The notes under the pieces: model-generated
What the model was told of the DNA's origin: nothing
Database searches by the model: none
What the model saw: only the letters and a program-made list of their open reading frames with translations
Part shown: piece by piece, positions 52,779-60,939 of the stretch
Numbering within the stretch: position 1 is the stretch's first letter
Layout of the letters: each line of letters starts with the position of its first letter
Origin: Verrucomicrobiota bacterium
GTDB lineage: Bacteria > Verrucomicrobiota > Verrucomicrobiia > Opitutales > Opitutaceae
Length of the DNA: 64,000 nt
Reading direction: 5' to 3'
Assembly: GCA_023391285.1 (NCBI GenBank)
Contig: JAEWBF010000045.1
Coordinates: 1-64,000 of the forward strand
Translations under genes and position numbers: made by a program

Positions 52779-53930
52779 ATGCTGGCTGACCTCTACTTCA
52801 ACCTCCCGCCGATCGTCCAAGGCCTGCTCAAGGGTCTCGCGGTGATTCTCGTGATCTTCCCGATCGCGGGCGCCTGCTCGATGGCCGAACGCAAAGTCGC
52901 CGCGTGGGTGCAGGATCGTCCCGGTCCCAATCGTGCCGTCGTGCCGTGGGTCGCATGGATTCCGTTCCTCGGCCGCTTCCTCCAACGGCTTGGCATCTTC
53001 CACGTCATGGCCGACGGCGGCAAAATGCTCTTCAAGGAAGACTCTCTGCCGGATCACGTGAACAAGTTCTACTTCATCGCGGCTCCGCTGCTTGCGATGA
53101 TCCCGGCGCTCACGACGGTCACGGTGGTTCCGTTTGGCGCCTATTTCGATGCGCTCGGCCGCATGATCCCGCTCGGCCTCGCGCCGGTCGACGTAGGCAT
53201 CCTCGCCGTTTTCGCCGTCAGTTCGCTCAGCGTTTATTCGCTGATCCTCGCCGGCTGGGCCTCGAATTCGAAGTATCCGTTTCTTGGATCCGTGCGCGCC
53301 ACGGCGCAGCTCATCTCCTACGAGCTTTCGATGACGCTGTCCGTGCTGCCGGTTTTCCTCTGGATCAACGCTCCCGGCCAGGACGCGACGCTCGGCTTCT
53401 CTCGGATCGTCGAGTTCCAAAGCCAGCCCGGCTTCCTCGGCGGCATGTGGTTCATCTTCATCATGCCGGTCTCGGCGTTCATCTTCCTCACCGCGCTCTT
53501 TGCCGAAACCAACCGCCAGCCGTTCGACACCGTTGAGTCGGAAGCCGACCTTGTCGGCAGCTTCCATACCGAATACGGCGCGTTCAAATGGGGCCTCTTC
53601 TTCGTGGCCGAATACTCGCACATGATCGTCGGCTCCGCCGTGTTCCTCCTGATGTTTGGCGGCGGTTGGAATCCATTGCCGTGGGTGCCGCTCATCACGG
53701 TCACCAATCTGCTGGGCATCACGGACAACGCGCTGCTCACGGGCCTGCTTTCGATCGCGATCTTCCTCTTCAAGACGCTCGCGATGATCTTCTTCTTCAT
53801 GTGGGTGCGCTGGACCGTGCCGCGTTTCCGTTACGATCAGGTGATGAAGCTCGGCTGGCAAAAGCTCCTCCCGCTCTCCATCGCGAACCTCCTCTTCTAC
53901 GCGATCGCGATCGCGTTCATTCAGAAATAA
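52779..53930 (+). CDS. nuoH: NADH-quinone oxidoreductase subunit H
   Basis: 383 residues with eight or more membrane helices. Signatures are ERKVAAWVQDRPGPNR in the first cytoplasmic loop and the acidic quinone-channel segment AETNRQPFDTVESEADLVGS then HTEYGAFKWGLFFVAEY. NuoH anchors the peripheral arm and forms the quinone entry and proton-coupling E-channel. The start is the ATG after the palindromic element; no Shine-Dalgarno is seen. Confidence 0.97.
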   Translation: MLADLYFNLPPIVQGLLKGLAVILVIFPIAGACSMAERKVAAWVQDRPGPNRAVVPWVAWIPFLGRFLQRLGIFHVMADGGKMLFKEDSLPDHVNKFYFIAAPLLAMIPALTTVTVVPFGAYFDALGRMIPLGLAPVDVGILAVFAVSSLSVYSLILAGWASNSKYPFLGSVRATAQLISYELSMTLSVLPVFLWINAPGQDATLGFSRIVEFQSQPGFLGGMWFIFIMPVSAFIFLTALFAETNRQPFDTVESEADLVGSFHTEYGAFKWGLFFVAEYSHMIVGSAVFLLMFGGGWNPLPWVPLITVTNLLGITDNALLTGLLSIAIFLFKTLAMIFFFMWVRWTVPRFRYDQVMKLGWQKLLPLSIANLLFYAIAIAFIQK

Positions 53931-53932
53931 CC

Positions 53933-54012
53933 GCCCGCGAAACACGCCAATGAACGCCAAATTCTCCAACAGCTTCGCTCGCTTTTCGCGGCTGTTCGCG
54001 TGTTTCGCGGGC
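53933..54012. repeat. REP-like element, GCGAAACACGC family, copy c (nuoH-nuoI)
   Basis: GCCCGCGAAACACGCCAA (53933-53950) pairs with 53995-54012 at 17 of 18 positions. It starts two bases after the nuoH stop and ends 21 bases before nuoI. The loop contains TGAACGCCAA, as in copy a. Confidence 0.9.
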
Positions 54013-54033
54013 TGATCCAACCTCTTCTCGCTC

Positions 54034-54582
54034 ATGGCCGTCGTCCCTCTCGAACGCAAACCGCTCACCTTCGCCGAGCGCACTTACCTGCCGCAGATCG
54101 CGGCCGGCCTGAAAACCACGTTCAAGCACCTCGTCCGCAAAAAGCAGACGCTCGAGTATCCCGAACAGCGCCCGGAGATTCCTTCCGGCTATCGCGGCGT
54201 GCCCACGCTCGTGAAGGATCCCAACGGACGCGAGAAATGCGTCTCCTGCCAACTCTGCGAATTCGTCTGCCCGCCGAAAGCCATCCGCATCACGCCGGGC
54301 GAGATCGATCCCGCCGCGCCGACTTCGCACGTCGAGAAAGCCCCGCGCGAATTCGAAATCGACATGCTGCGCTGCATCTACTGCGGCATGTGCCAGGAAG
54401 TCTGCCCCGAGGAAGCGATCTTCCTCCAGCAGCAGTATACGATGACCGGATACACGCGGGCCGAGATGGTGAACAACAAGCAGCGCCTCTACGAACTCGG
54501 CGGCACGCTGCCCGACCAGCATTTCAAGTGGGACAAGAAGAAGGCCGCCGAACAGGCCGCCGCGTCGCAACATCACCACTGA
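54034..54582 (+). CDS. nuoI: NADH-quinone oxidoreductase subunit I
   Basis: 182 residues. Two ferredoxin motifs, CVSCQLCEFVCP and CIYCGMCQEVCP, hold clusters N6a and N6b, which carry electrons from NuoG to NuoB. An N-terminal amphipathic segment (YLPQIAAGLKTTFKHLV) attaches to NuoH. The C-terminus is Lys/Ala-rich and ends SQHHH. Confidence 0.97.
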   Translation: MAVVPLERKPLTFAERTYLPQIAAGLKTTFKHLVRKKQTLEYPEQRPEIPSGYRGVPTLVKDPNGREKCVSCQLCEFVCPPKAIRITPGEIDPAAPTSHVEKAPREFEIDMLRCIYCGMCQEVCPEEAIFLQQQYTMTGYTRAEMVNNKQRLYELGGTLPDQHFKWDKKKAAEQAAASQHHH

Positions 54583-54611
54583 GCCGTGCTTCCCATGTCT
54601 CTCTTCTCGAT

Positions 54612-54707
54612 TGTCATTCTGAGCGCAGCGAAGAATCCACTTGGACGCTCGTTGTCTCCGGCGGCTTCGAAGCGCTCACTGGATTCTTCGCTTCGCTCAG
54701 AATGACA
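54612..54707. repeat. REP-like element, TGTCATTCTGAGC family (nuoI-nuoJ)
   Basis: A 28-base arm beginning TGTCATTCTGAGCG (54612-54639) pairs with 54680-54707 at 27 of 28 positions; the loop is 40 bases. The same kind of sequence is widespread between genes in unrelated bacteria. It fills the 156-base nuoI-nuoJ gap. Confidence 0.9.
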
Positions 54708-54738
54708 GGTTGCGAGTAGCTGCACCGATCTCTGCCTC

Positions 54739-55248
54739 ATGGCCACATTGATGTTCAACCTCTTCGCCCTTCTGACGGTCATTGCCGCCGTCGGCACGGT
54801 GCTGAACAAAAACGCCGTCAACGCCGCGATGTGCTTCATGCTGTCGCTCGTCGGCGTCGCCGGCCTGTTCGTGATGCTCGACGCCTACCTCCTCGCGTTC
54901 ATCCTCATCCTGGTTTACGCGGGCGCTGTCGCCGCGCTGTTTCTATTCATCATCATGCTGCTCAATGTGAGGGAAGCCGCGGCCCGCCGTTTCCCGCGCA
55001 TGACGATTATCGCCGGCTCCATCGCCGCAGCCCTGCTCGCCGTCGGCGTGCTCTACTTCTACAAGCAGCCTGAGCTCGCCACCGCGGTCACGACCGCCGA
55101 ACCCGTCGGCGCGTCGCTCAAGGGCTACGCGTATCAACTTTTCACGACGTATCTGCTGCCGGTGCAGATCATGGGTTTCCTCCTCCTGATCGCCATGCTC
55201 GGCGTGATCGTGCTCAGTAAACGGTTCGAGACGGAGGCCGCCAAATGA
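54739..55248 (+). CDS. nuoJ: NADH-quinone oxidoreductase subunit J
   Basis: 169 residues with five membrane helices. The conserved ILVYAGAVAALFLFIIMLLN in TM3 includes the pi-bulge region that controls the E-channel. The last helix (MGFLLLIAMLGVIVLS) is typical. The stop overlaps the nuoK start (ATGA), the only overlapping junction in this operon. Confidence 0.95.
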   Translation: MATLMFNLFALLTVIAAVGTVLNKNAVNAAMCFMLSLVGVAGLFVMLDAYLLAFILILVYAGAVAALFLFIIMLLNVREAAARRFPRMTIIAGSIAAALLAVGVLYFYKQPELATAVTTAEPVGASLKGYAYQLFTTYLLPVQIMGFLLLIAMLGVIVLSKRFETEAAK

Positions 55249-55553
55249 TCGCCGCTTCGCTCAACACCTACCTCGTGCTCAGCGCGCTGCTCTTCGCGAT
55301 CGGCTTCCTCGGCGTGCTCATCCGGCGCAACACGCTCGTGATCTTCATGGGCCTCGAGCTCATGCTCGTCGCCTCGACCCTCGCGCTCGTCGCGTTCTCG
55401 CGTTTCAACGGCACCAACGACGGCAACGTCTTCGTGTTCTTCATCCTCACCGTCGCCGCCGCCGAAGTCGCGGTCGGTCTCGCCATCATTGTCGCGCTGT
55501 TCCGCAAGCGCCAGACGATCGAAGTCGATCAGCTCAACACGCTGAAGAACTGA
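55245..55553 (+). CDS. nuoK: NADH-quinone oxidoreductase subunit K
   Basis: 102 residues with three membrane helices, the family norm. TM2 holds the conserved Glu in IFMGLELMLVASTLALVAF and TM3 the second Glu in VAAAEVAVGLAIIVALFR. NuoK contributes a proton half-channel between NuoJ and NuoN. Translationally coupled to nuoJ. Confidence 0.96.
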   Translation: MIAASLNTYLVLSALLFAIGFLGVLIRRNTLVIFMGLELMLVASTLALVAFSRFNGTNDGNVFVFFILTVAAAEVAVGLAIIVALFRKRQTIEVDQLNTLKN

Positions 55554-55556
55554 AAC

Positions 55557-55667
55557 CACGGATGAACACGGATAAACACGGATCGAGGGTAGGGCGAACC
55601 GTCCTCGGTGAGCCGCGTTTGACTCTCGACCGCCGGCAACGGCTCGGCGGGGACGCCTCGCCCTACC
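55557..55667. repeat. Composite repeat: ACACGGAT units plus GGTAGGGCGA inverted repeat (nuoK-nuoL)
   Basis: CCACGGATGAACACGGATAA-type 10-base direct units (about 55557-55583) are followed by an inverted repeat: 55588-55615 pairs imperfectly with 55640-55667 (GGTAGGGCGA against TCGCCCTACC). The right arm, 28 bases, is identical (as complement) to 60830-60857 downstream of nuoN. The element ends ten bases before nuoL. Confidence 0.85.
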
Positions 55668-55677
55668 TATTTCAGTC

Positions 55678-57549
55678 ATGACGATGCTTCAGCACGCCAT
55701 CATCGCACTTTTGCTGCCGCTCGCGTCGGCCGCGCTCATCGCGCTTTTTCTGCGCCGCGCGCACAATGCCGCCGCCACGCTTTCGGTGATCGCCGCGACG
55801 ATCGTCGCGGCGTTTTCGATCCATCTCGCGTTGAGCAACGAGCGTTTCGAAACCTCCCTCGAATGGCTGCGGCTCGGCGAGTTTTCGCTCTCGCTCGGCA
55901 TCAAGTTCGACGACCTCGCTGCGCTCATGCTCGTGATCGTCGGCATCGTCGGGCTCTGCGTGCATGTCTTTTCGCTCGGCTACCTGCGCGACGATCCGTC
56001 GAAGGCCCGCTACTTCGGCGGGCTCTCGATCTTCATGTTTTCAATGATCGGCATCACGCTCGCCGATAATCTTTTCATGATGTTCATCTTTTGGGAGCTC
56101 GTCGGTTACAGCTCCTACGCGCTCATCGGCCACTGGTATGATCGCCCGTCCGCCAGCGCCGCCGCGAAGAAGGCCTTCATCGTCAATCGTGTCGGCGACT
56201 TCGGTTTCCTGCTCGGCATCATCATGTGTTATTGGGTCAACGGCACGGTCAACCTGACCGAGCTCTCCCAGGGCAACGCCATCGCGAGCACCGCGATCCC
56301 GCTGCTTCTCTTCTGCGGCGCCGTCGGCAAATCCGCGCAGATGCCGTTGCAGGTCTGGCTTCCCGACGCGATGGAAGGCCCGACGCCCGTCTCCGCGCTC
56401 ATCCACGCCGCGACGATGGTCGCCGCCGGTATCTACATGTTGTGCCGCATCAACGCGCTGATGGTGCCCGACGCTCTCAATGTCATCATGTGGGTCGGCA
56501 CCGTGACCGCGCTTTACGCCGCGCTCTGCGCGATCGTGCAAAGCGACATCAAGAAGGTCCTCGCTTACTCCACGCTTTCCCAACTCGGCTACATGGTCGC
56601 CGCGTTCGGACTCGGTTCGCTCGTTGTCGCGCACGACGCCGACGGCGCCCGTCACTCCGTGCTCCTCGCCGCCGGCGTAGGCGCTGCGATGTTCCACCTG
56701 ACGACGCACGCCTTCTTCAAAGCGCTCATGTTCCTCGGCTCCGGTTCCGTGATCCACGGCTGCCACCACGAGCAGGACATCTTCAAGATGGGCGGTCTCG
56801 CGAAGAAGATGCCGCTCACGTTCGTGACGTTCACGATCGGCGTCGCGGCGATCATCGGTTTCCCGTTCCTTTCCGGTTTCTTTTCGAAGGACGCGATTCT
56901 CCTCCTGGCCTACGAGAAGAACACCGCCGTCTTCGCGATCCTCGCTTTCGTCGCCGTCCTCACCGCGCTCTACATGGTTCGGCTCTGGAAGATCACCTTC
57001 CTCGGCGCCCCGCGCAGCGAGCACGCCGAACACGCGCATGAAGGCGGCCTCACGCTCACCGCGCCGCTCGTGGTGCTCGCGATCCTGTCCGTTGTGGGTG
57101 GATACACGGCCTTTTATCCCAACGTCTTCTCGGGCGTGTTCGCGCTGATTCCGGTCGCGCACGGCGCCACGCACACGGTCATCCTCGTCACGAGTATCGT
57201 CGTAATGACCGTCGGTGCTCTGGCTGCGCTCTTCCTCTACAAGCCCGCCGCCACCGATTCCCTCGAGCAGAAGTCCCCGGGGGCCTTCAACGCCCTCGTC
57301 GCGCTCCGCAACAGCTTCGACGCCGCTTACGATTATTACGTGGCCAAAGTGCAGCAGCGTTTCGCGATGCTGCTCAATTTCCTCGAACAAATCTTCCTCG
57401 CCGGCCTGATCGTCCGCGGCATCGCCGGTGTGGTCGGCCTTTTCGGCCTCGGCGCCCGCGCGCTGCATGTGGGCAAGCTCAACGTTTACGTTTACTGGTT
57501 CCTCGGCGGCGCCGTCGCCCTGTGGCTGTTCGCAACCGGAGCCCTCTGA
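55678..57549 (+). CDS. nuoL: NADH-quinone oxidoreductase subunit L
   Basis: 623 residues with about 16 membrane helices. Antiporter-like proton-pumping motifs are LFMMFIFWELVGYSSYALIG (the key Glu), the Lys in QVWLPDAMEGPTPVSALIHA and a late lateral amphipathic helix. It is the distal proton-pumping subunit with a long horizontal helix (about residues 530-590). The C-terminus ends in a membrane helix (VYWFLGGAVALWLFATGAL). Confidence 0.97.
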   Translation: MTMLQHAIIALLLPLASAALIALFLRRAHNAAATLSVIAATIVAAFSIHLALSNERFETSLEWLRLGEFSLSLGIKFDDLAALMLVIVGIVGLCVHVFSLGYLRDDPSKARYFGGLSIFMFSMIGITLADNLFMMFIFWELVGYSSYALIGHWYDRPSASAAAKKAFIVNRVGDFGFLLGIIMCYWVNGTVNLTELSQGNAIASTAIPLLLFCGAVGKSAQMPLQVWLPDAMEGPTPVSALIHAATMVAAGIYMLCRINALMVPDALNVIMWVGTVTALYAALCAIVQSDIKKVLAYSTLSQLGYMVAAFGLGSLVVAHDADGARHSVLLAAGVGAAMFHLTTHAFFKALMFLGSGSVIHGCHHEQDIFKMGGLAKKMPLTFVTFTIGVAAIIGFPFLSGFFSKDAILLLAYEKNTAVFAILAFVAVLTALYMVRLWKITFLGAPRSEHAEHAHEGGLTLTAPLVVLAILSVVGGYTAFYPNVFSGVFALIPVAHGATHTVILVTSIVVMTVGALAALFLYKPAATDSLEQKSPGAFNALVALRNSFDAAYDYYVAKVQQRFAMLLNFLEQIFLAGLIVRGIAGVVGLFGLGARALHVGKLNVYVYWFLGGAVALWLFATGAL

Positions 57550-57570
57550 CCATGAGCCGCGTTTTCCATT

Positions 57571-57643
57571 GGCCGCAAAAAGGCGCGAAAATGCGCAAGC
57601 ACCAGAAACTCCTTTTTGCGTCTTCTTGCGCCTCTTTGCGGCC
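57571..57643. repeat. REP-like element, GGCCGCAAA family (nuoL-nuoM)
   Basis: GGCCGCAAAAAGGCGC (from 57571) pairs imperfectly with the arm ending GCGCCTCTTTGCGGCC (57643). Related short units TTGCG recur within the arm. It fills most of the 118-base gap, ending 24 bases before nuoM. Confidence 0.8.
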
Positions 57644-57667
57644 TTCCTGTTCGGCCTGATTTTTGCG

Positions 57668-59200
57668 ATGAGCAATCTGCCCTTCGATCCTCTCCTCGTC
57701 TCGATCGCTGCGCCGCTCGCGCTCGCCCTCGCCATCGCGCTCGGCCTGCCGAAACGCTGGTCGATCAAGCTCGCCTACGTCGCGTTCGCGATTCCGGCGC
57801 TGCTCGCGCTGCATGTGTGGTTTTACTTTGGCGACGCCGCCAAGGACTCCGGTTATGCGTTTCTGCAAACGTATTCAACTGGCTTGGACGCCTACGGGAT
57901 CACGCTGAAACTCGGCCTCAACGGCATCTCGCTCCCGCTCTTCGTCCTCGCCGGTCTCGTCGGTTTGGCCGCCGGTCTCTACGCGATCCAATCGCAAGCC
58001 GAGCGCCTGAAGATCTACCTGATGCTGCTCCTCATCATGCAGGCGGGCTTGATGGGCGTGTTCGCGAGCGTCGATGTCTTCTTCTTCTATTTCTTCCACG
58101 AACTCGCGCTGATTCCGACGTTCATCATGGTCGGCGTTTGGGGCGGACGCGACCGCGGTTACGCCGCGATGAAGATGACGATCTATCTCACGCTCGGTGC
58201 GATGATCTCCCTCGCCGGCCTGATCGCGCTCTACGTGAAGAGCGGCGCCGAGTCGTTCGATCTCATCGCGCTCCGCGCGGCGATCACCGCCCAGCCGATC
58301 GGCGAGACGCTGCAGAACAACATTTTCGCGCTCCTGATGTTCGGCTTCGGCATCCTTGTTTCGCTGTGGCCGCTGCACACCTGGGCGCCTCTTGGCTACG
58401 GCGCCGCGCCCAGCTCGAACGCGATGTTGCACGCCGGCGTGCTCAAGAAATTCGGCCTCTACGGTCTGATCCAAATCGGCCTCCCGCTGCTGCCCGCCGG
58501 TTTCCTTCACTGGTCCGGCCCGCTCGCTTGGCTCGCCGTGATCGGCAACATCCTCGTTGTCGGCTTCATCACCATCGCCCAACGCGACCTGAAGCAGATG
58601 GTCGGTTACAGCTCCGTGATGCACATGGGCTATGCGTTCCTCGGCATCGCGGCCGGCACGGCGCTCGGCGTCGGCGGCGTGGTGCTGATGATGGTCGCGC
58701 ACGGTTTCTCCGTCGCGCTGCTCTTCCTCCTTTCGACATCGATCTACCATCGCACGCACACCTTCGCGATGGATGAGATGGGCGGCCTCGCCCAGAAAGC
58801 GCCGGTCCTCGCCGCGTTCTTCGTCGCCGCGACGTTCGCCAGCATTGGCCTTCCCGGCTTTGCCAACTTCTGGGGCGAGCTCGCGATCTTCGTTTCGCTG
58901 TGGAATTTCTCGCCGCTCGTCACCGTGCTGGCGGTTTCCGGTGTGATCATCTCCGCGATCTACGGCCTGCGCGCTTCCGCAAATGTCTTCTTCGGTCAGC
59001 CGACCGAACAGTTCACCGCGGTGATGGCGCAACATCCGCCGACCGATCTTCGCTGGTCCGAAAAGACGCCCGCGCTCATCCTCCTGGTCGCGCTCCTCTT
59101 CGTCGGCTTCTGGCCGAAATCCGTTTCGACTCACATCGATGCCGCGCTCACCGACGTCGTTCCCGCGCCTGCGCCCGCCGTCCAAACCGCTTCCCGCTAA
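57668..59200 (+). CDS. nuoM: NADH-quinone oxidoreductase subunit M
   Basis: 510 residues from the ATG at 57668; a longer frame upstream overlaps nuoL and the repeat and is rejected. About 14 membrane helices. Key segments are FFYFFHELALIPTFIMVGVW (conserved Glu), LWPLHTWAPLGYGAAPSSN and LKKFGLYGL (Lys). It is the central antiporter-like proton pump. The stop TAA lies inside the left arm of a palindromic element (59193-59209). Confidence 0.96.
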   Translation: MSNLPFDPLLVSIAAPLALALAIALGLPKRWSIKLAYVAFAIPALLALHVWFYFGDAAKDSGYAFLQTYSTGLDAYGITLKLGLNGISLPLFVLAGLVGLAAGLYAIQSQAERLKIYLMLLLIMQAGLMGVFASVDVFFFYFFHELALIPTFIMVGVWGGRDRGYAAMKMTIYLTLGAMISLAGLIALYVKSGAESFDLIALRAAITAQPIGETLQNNIFALLMFGFGILVSLWPLHTWAPLGYGAAPSSNAMLHAGVLKKFGLYGLIQIGLPLLPAGFLHWSGPLAWLAVIGNILVVGFITIAQRDLKQMVGYSSVMHMGYAFLGIAAGTALGVGGVVLMMVAHGFSVALLFLLSTSIYHRTHTFAMDEMGGLAQKAPVLAAFFVAATFASIGLPGFANFWGELAIFVSLWNFSPLVTVLAVSGVIISAIYGLRASANVFFGQPTEQFTAVMAQHPPTDLRWSEKTPALILLVALLFVGFWPKSVSTHIDAALTDVVPAPAPAVQTASR

Positions 59201-59267
59201 ACACGCGAAAGCCCGCGAAATGAAAACCTCTGCTCTGAATTTTGCGCCCTTTCGCGTGTTTCGCGGG
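59193..59267. repeat. REP-like element, GCGAAACACGC family, copy d (nuoM-nuoN)
   Basis: CCCGCTAAACACGCGAA (59193-59209) pairs with TTCGCGTGTTTCGCGGG (59251-59267) at 16 of 17 positions. The left arm contains the last codons and the stop TAA of nuoM; the single mismatch (T instead of G) is the base that makes the stop codon. The right arm ends 17 bases before nuoN. Confidence 0.9.
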
Positions 59268-59284
59268 CGACTCCTCTTTCTGCA

Positions 59285-60802
59285 ATGACTCTCGAAGCCG
59301 CCAAACTCGCCGCCGGCCTGAACGAATGGTCCGCCATTGCGCCCGAACTCGCGCTCGGCTGCCTCGCGCTCTTCCTGCTCGTCCTCGAGATGCTGCTGCC
59401 GAAGAAGCATCACGACCAGATCGGCGCCGTCGCCATCATCGGCCAGATCGGCATCCTGGCCTACGTCGCGTTTACGTTTCATTCGCCCGCGACCCTCGGA
59501 CGCGACACGTTCAACGGTCTCCTGCACCACGGCTACGGCGGGCAGACGATGCGGGTGTTCTTCCTGCTCTCGTCGATCTTCACCTGCATTCTCGGCCGCG
59601 TCGCCCTCGCGAAGCAGATCATCCCGCGGATCGAGTTCTATCACATCGTGCTCGTCGCCACCGGCGCGATGATGCTCCTCGCGCAGGCGAATCACTTCCT
59701 CCTGCTCTTCGTCGCGCTCGAAACGCTCACGATCGGCCTCTATATTCTCGTTAGCTATTTCCGCACGAACGCTCTGTCGCTCGAAGCCGGTCTGAAATAC
59801 CTCGTGATGGGCGCGCTGAGTTCGTCGATGCTGCTTTTCGGCATCGTGCTGCTTTACGGCGTCGCGGGAAATCCCGCGCTCGAAGGTCACACCTCGGCGG
59901 CGATGAACTTTACGGACCTCACGCGTTTCCTCGCGCTGAATCCCGACAACTTCCTCGCGAGCGTCGGCATCGTCCTCGTCCTCTCCGGCATCTGCTTCAA
60001 GATCGGCGCGTTCCCCTTCCAAATCTGGGTGCCCGATGTTTACCAGGGGGCGCCCACCCCGGTGACCGCCTTCCTTGCCGTGTCGTCGAAAGCCGCCGGT
60101 TTCGTGATGCTGCTCCCGCTGGTGATGACGGTCTTCGCCGCCTACAGCTCGCTCGTCACCACGGTTCTCACCGTGATCGCCGCCGCGACGATCCTCTTCG
60201 GCAACATCGCTGCGCTCACGCAGAACAACGTCAAACGACTCATCGGCCTTTCCGGTGTTTCGCACGCGGGCTTCCTGCTGCTCGGCGTCGTCGCCGCTCC
60301 GCTCGTGCCGACCGCTGTCGGCGCCGTGCTCTTCTATCTCTTCGTTTACCTGATCGCCTCGTTCGCCGTGTTCGGAGTCATGACGCATCTCGCCGGCGTG
60401 AACGACGCCGATCAGGAACTCGATCACTACACCGGCCTCTCGAAAGAAAGTCCCTTCCTCGCCGCGGTCCTTGCGGTCGCGCTCGGTTCGCTCGCCGGCA
60501 TTCCGCCGCTCGCGGGTTTCATGGGCAAATTCTTCGTCTTTGTCGCTGCGTTCCGCGCCGAACTCTACGGCTTGCTCGCCATCGCGATCGTCGGCGTGGT
60601 GATCTCGATCTACTACTACTTCGGCTGGATCAAAGCCGCGTTCTTCGAGACCTGGCAGCCGACCGACGCTCCGGTTAATCCGCGTCCCGCGCGCACGCCC
60701 GTTGGTTTCACTGCCGGTCTCTCGCTCGCCTCGCTCGCGCTCCTCTCGATTCTCTTCGGCCTCTACCAAGGTCCGCTCGGCGCCTGGCTGCTCGCTCGGT
60801 AG
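59285..60802 (+). CDS. nuoN: NADH-quinone oxidoreductase subunit N
   Basis: 505 residues with about 14 membrane helices. Conserved positions: LLLFVALETLTIGLYIL (Glu), GLKYLVMGALSSSMLLFG (Lys), PFQIWVPDVYQGAPTPVTAFLA and KRLIGLSGVSHAGFLLLG. It is the third antiporter-like proton pump, next to NuoK, and the last gene of the operon. The ATG follows a palindromic element and has no Shine-Dalgarno. Confidence 0.97.
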   Translation: MTLEAAKLAAGLNEWSAIAPELALGCLALFLLVLEMLLPKKHHDQIGAVAIIGQIGILAYVAFTFHSPATLGRDTFNGLLHHGYGGQTMRVFFLLSSIFTCILGRVALAKQIIPRIEFYHIVLVATGAMMLLAQANHFLLLFVALETLTIGLYILVSYFRTNALSLEAGLKYLVMGALSSSMLLFGIVLLYGVAGNPALEGHTSAAMNFTDLTRFLALNPDNFLASVGIVLVLSGICFKIGAFPFQIWVPDVYQGAPTPVTAFLAVSSKAAGFVMLLPLVMTVFAAYSSLVTTVLTVIAAATILFGNIAALTQNNVKRLIGLSGVSHAGFLLLGVVAAPLVPTAVGAVLFYLFVYLIASFAVFGVMTHLAGVNDADQELDHYTGLSKESPFLAAVLAVALGSLAGIPPLAGFMGKFFVFVAAFRAELYGLLAIAIVGVVISIYYYFGWIKAAFFETWQPTDAPVNPRPARTPVGFTAGLSLASLALLSILFGLYQGPLGAWLLAR

Positions 60803-60938
60803 GTAGAACCCGACGTCTCGATGGGTTCAGGTAGGGCGAGGCGTCCCCGCCGAGCCGCGGCTCACCGGGAGTCCGACGGGTCGGGGCAGGCTAGATCGCC
60901 CTAACTCCAACCCCGCGAGAGGGACGCCGGGTTCCACC
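60802..60938. repeat. Nested inverted repeat, GGTAGGGCGA family, after nuoN
   Basis: The outer arms GGTAGAACCCGACGTC (from 60802) and GACGCCGGGTTCCACC (ending 60938) are complementary with few mismatches. Inside lies the 28-base block 60830-60857, shared exactly with the nuoK-nuoL spacer, and the self-complementary GAGCCGCGGCTC. It fills the whole gap between the convergent nuoN and cytochrome-protein stops and could act as a terminator for both. Confidence 0.8.
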
Positions 60939-60939
60939 G

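Noticed and set aside
57875..60769. 964-codon minus-strand frame opposite nuoM and nuoN
   Set aside because: It crosses two real genes and the palindromic spacer, and its composition (Glu, Arg, Asp) is the complement of membrane-protein codons.
48844..60938. Interpretation of the nuo spacer repeats as a CRISPR array
   Set aside because: Units are palindromic, from several families, hundreds to thousands of bases apart, and there are no regular spacers or cas genes.
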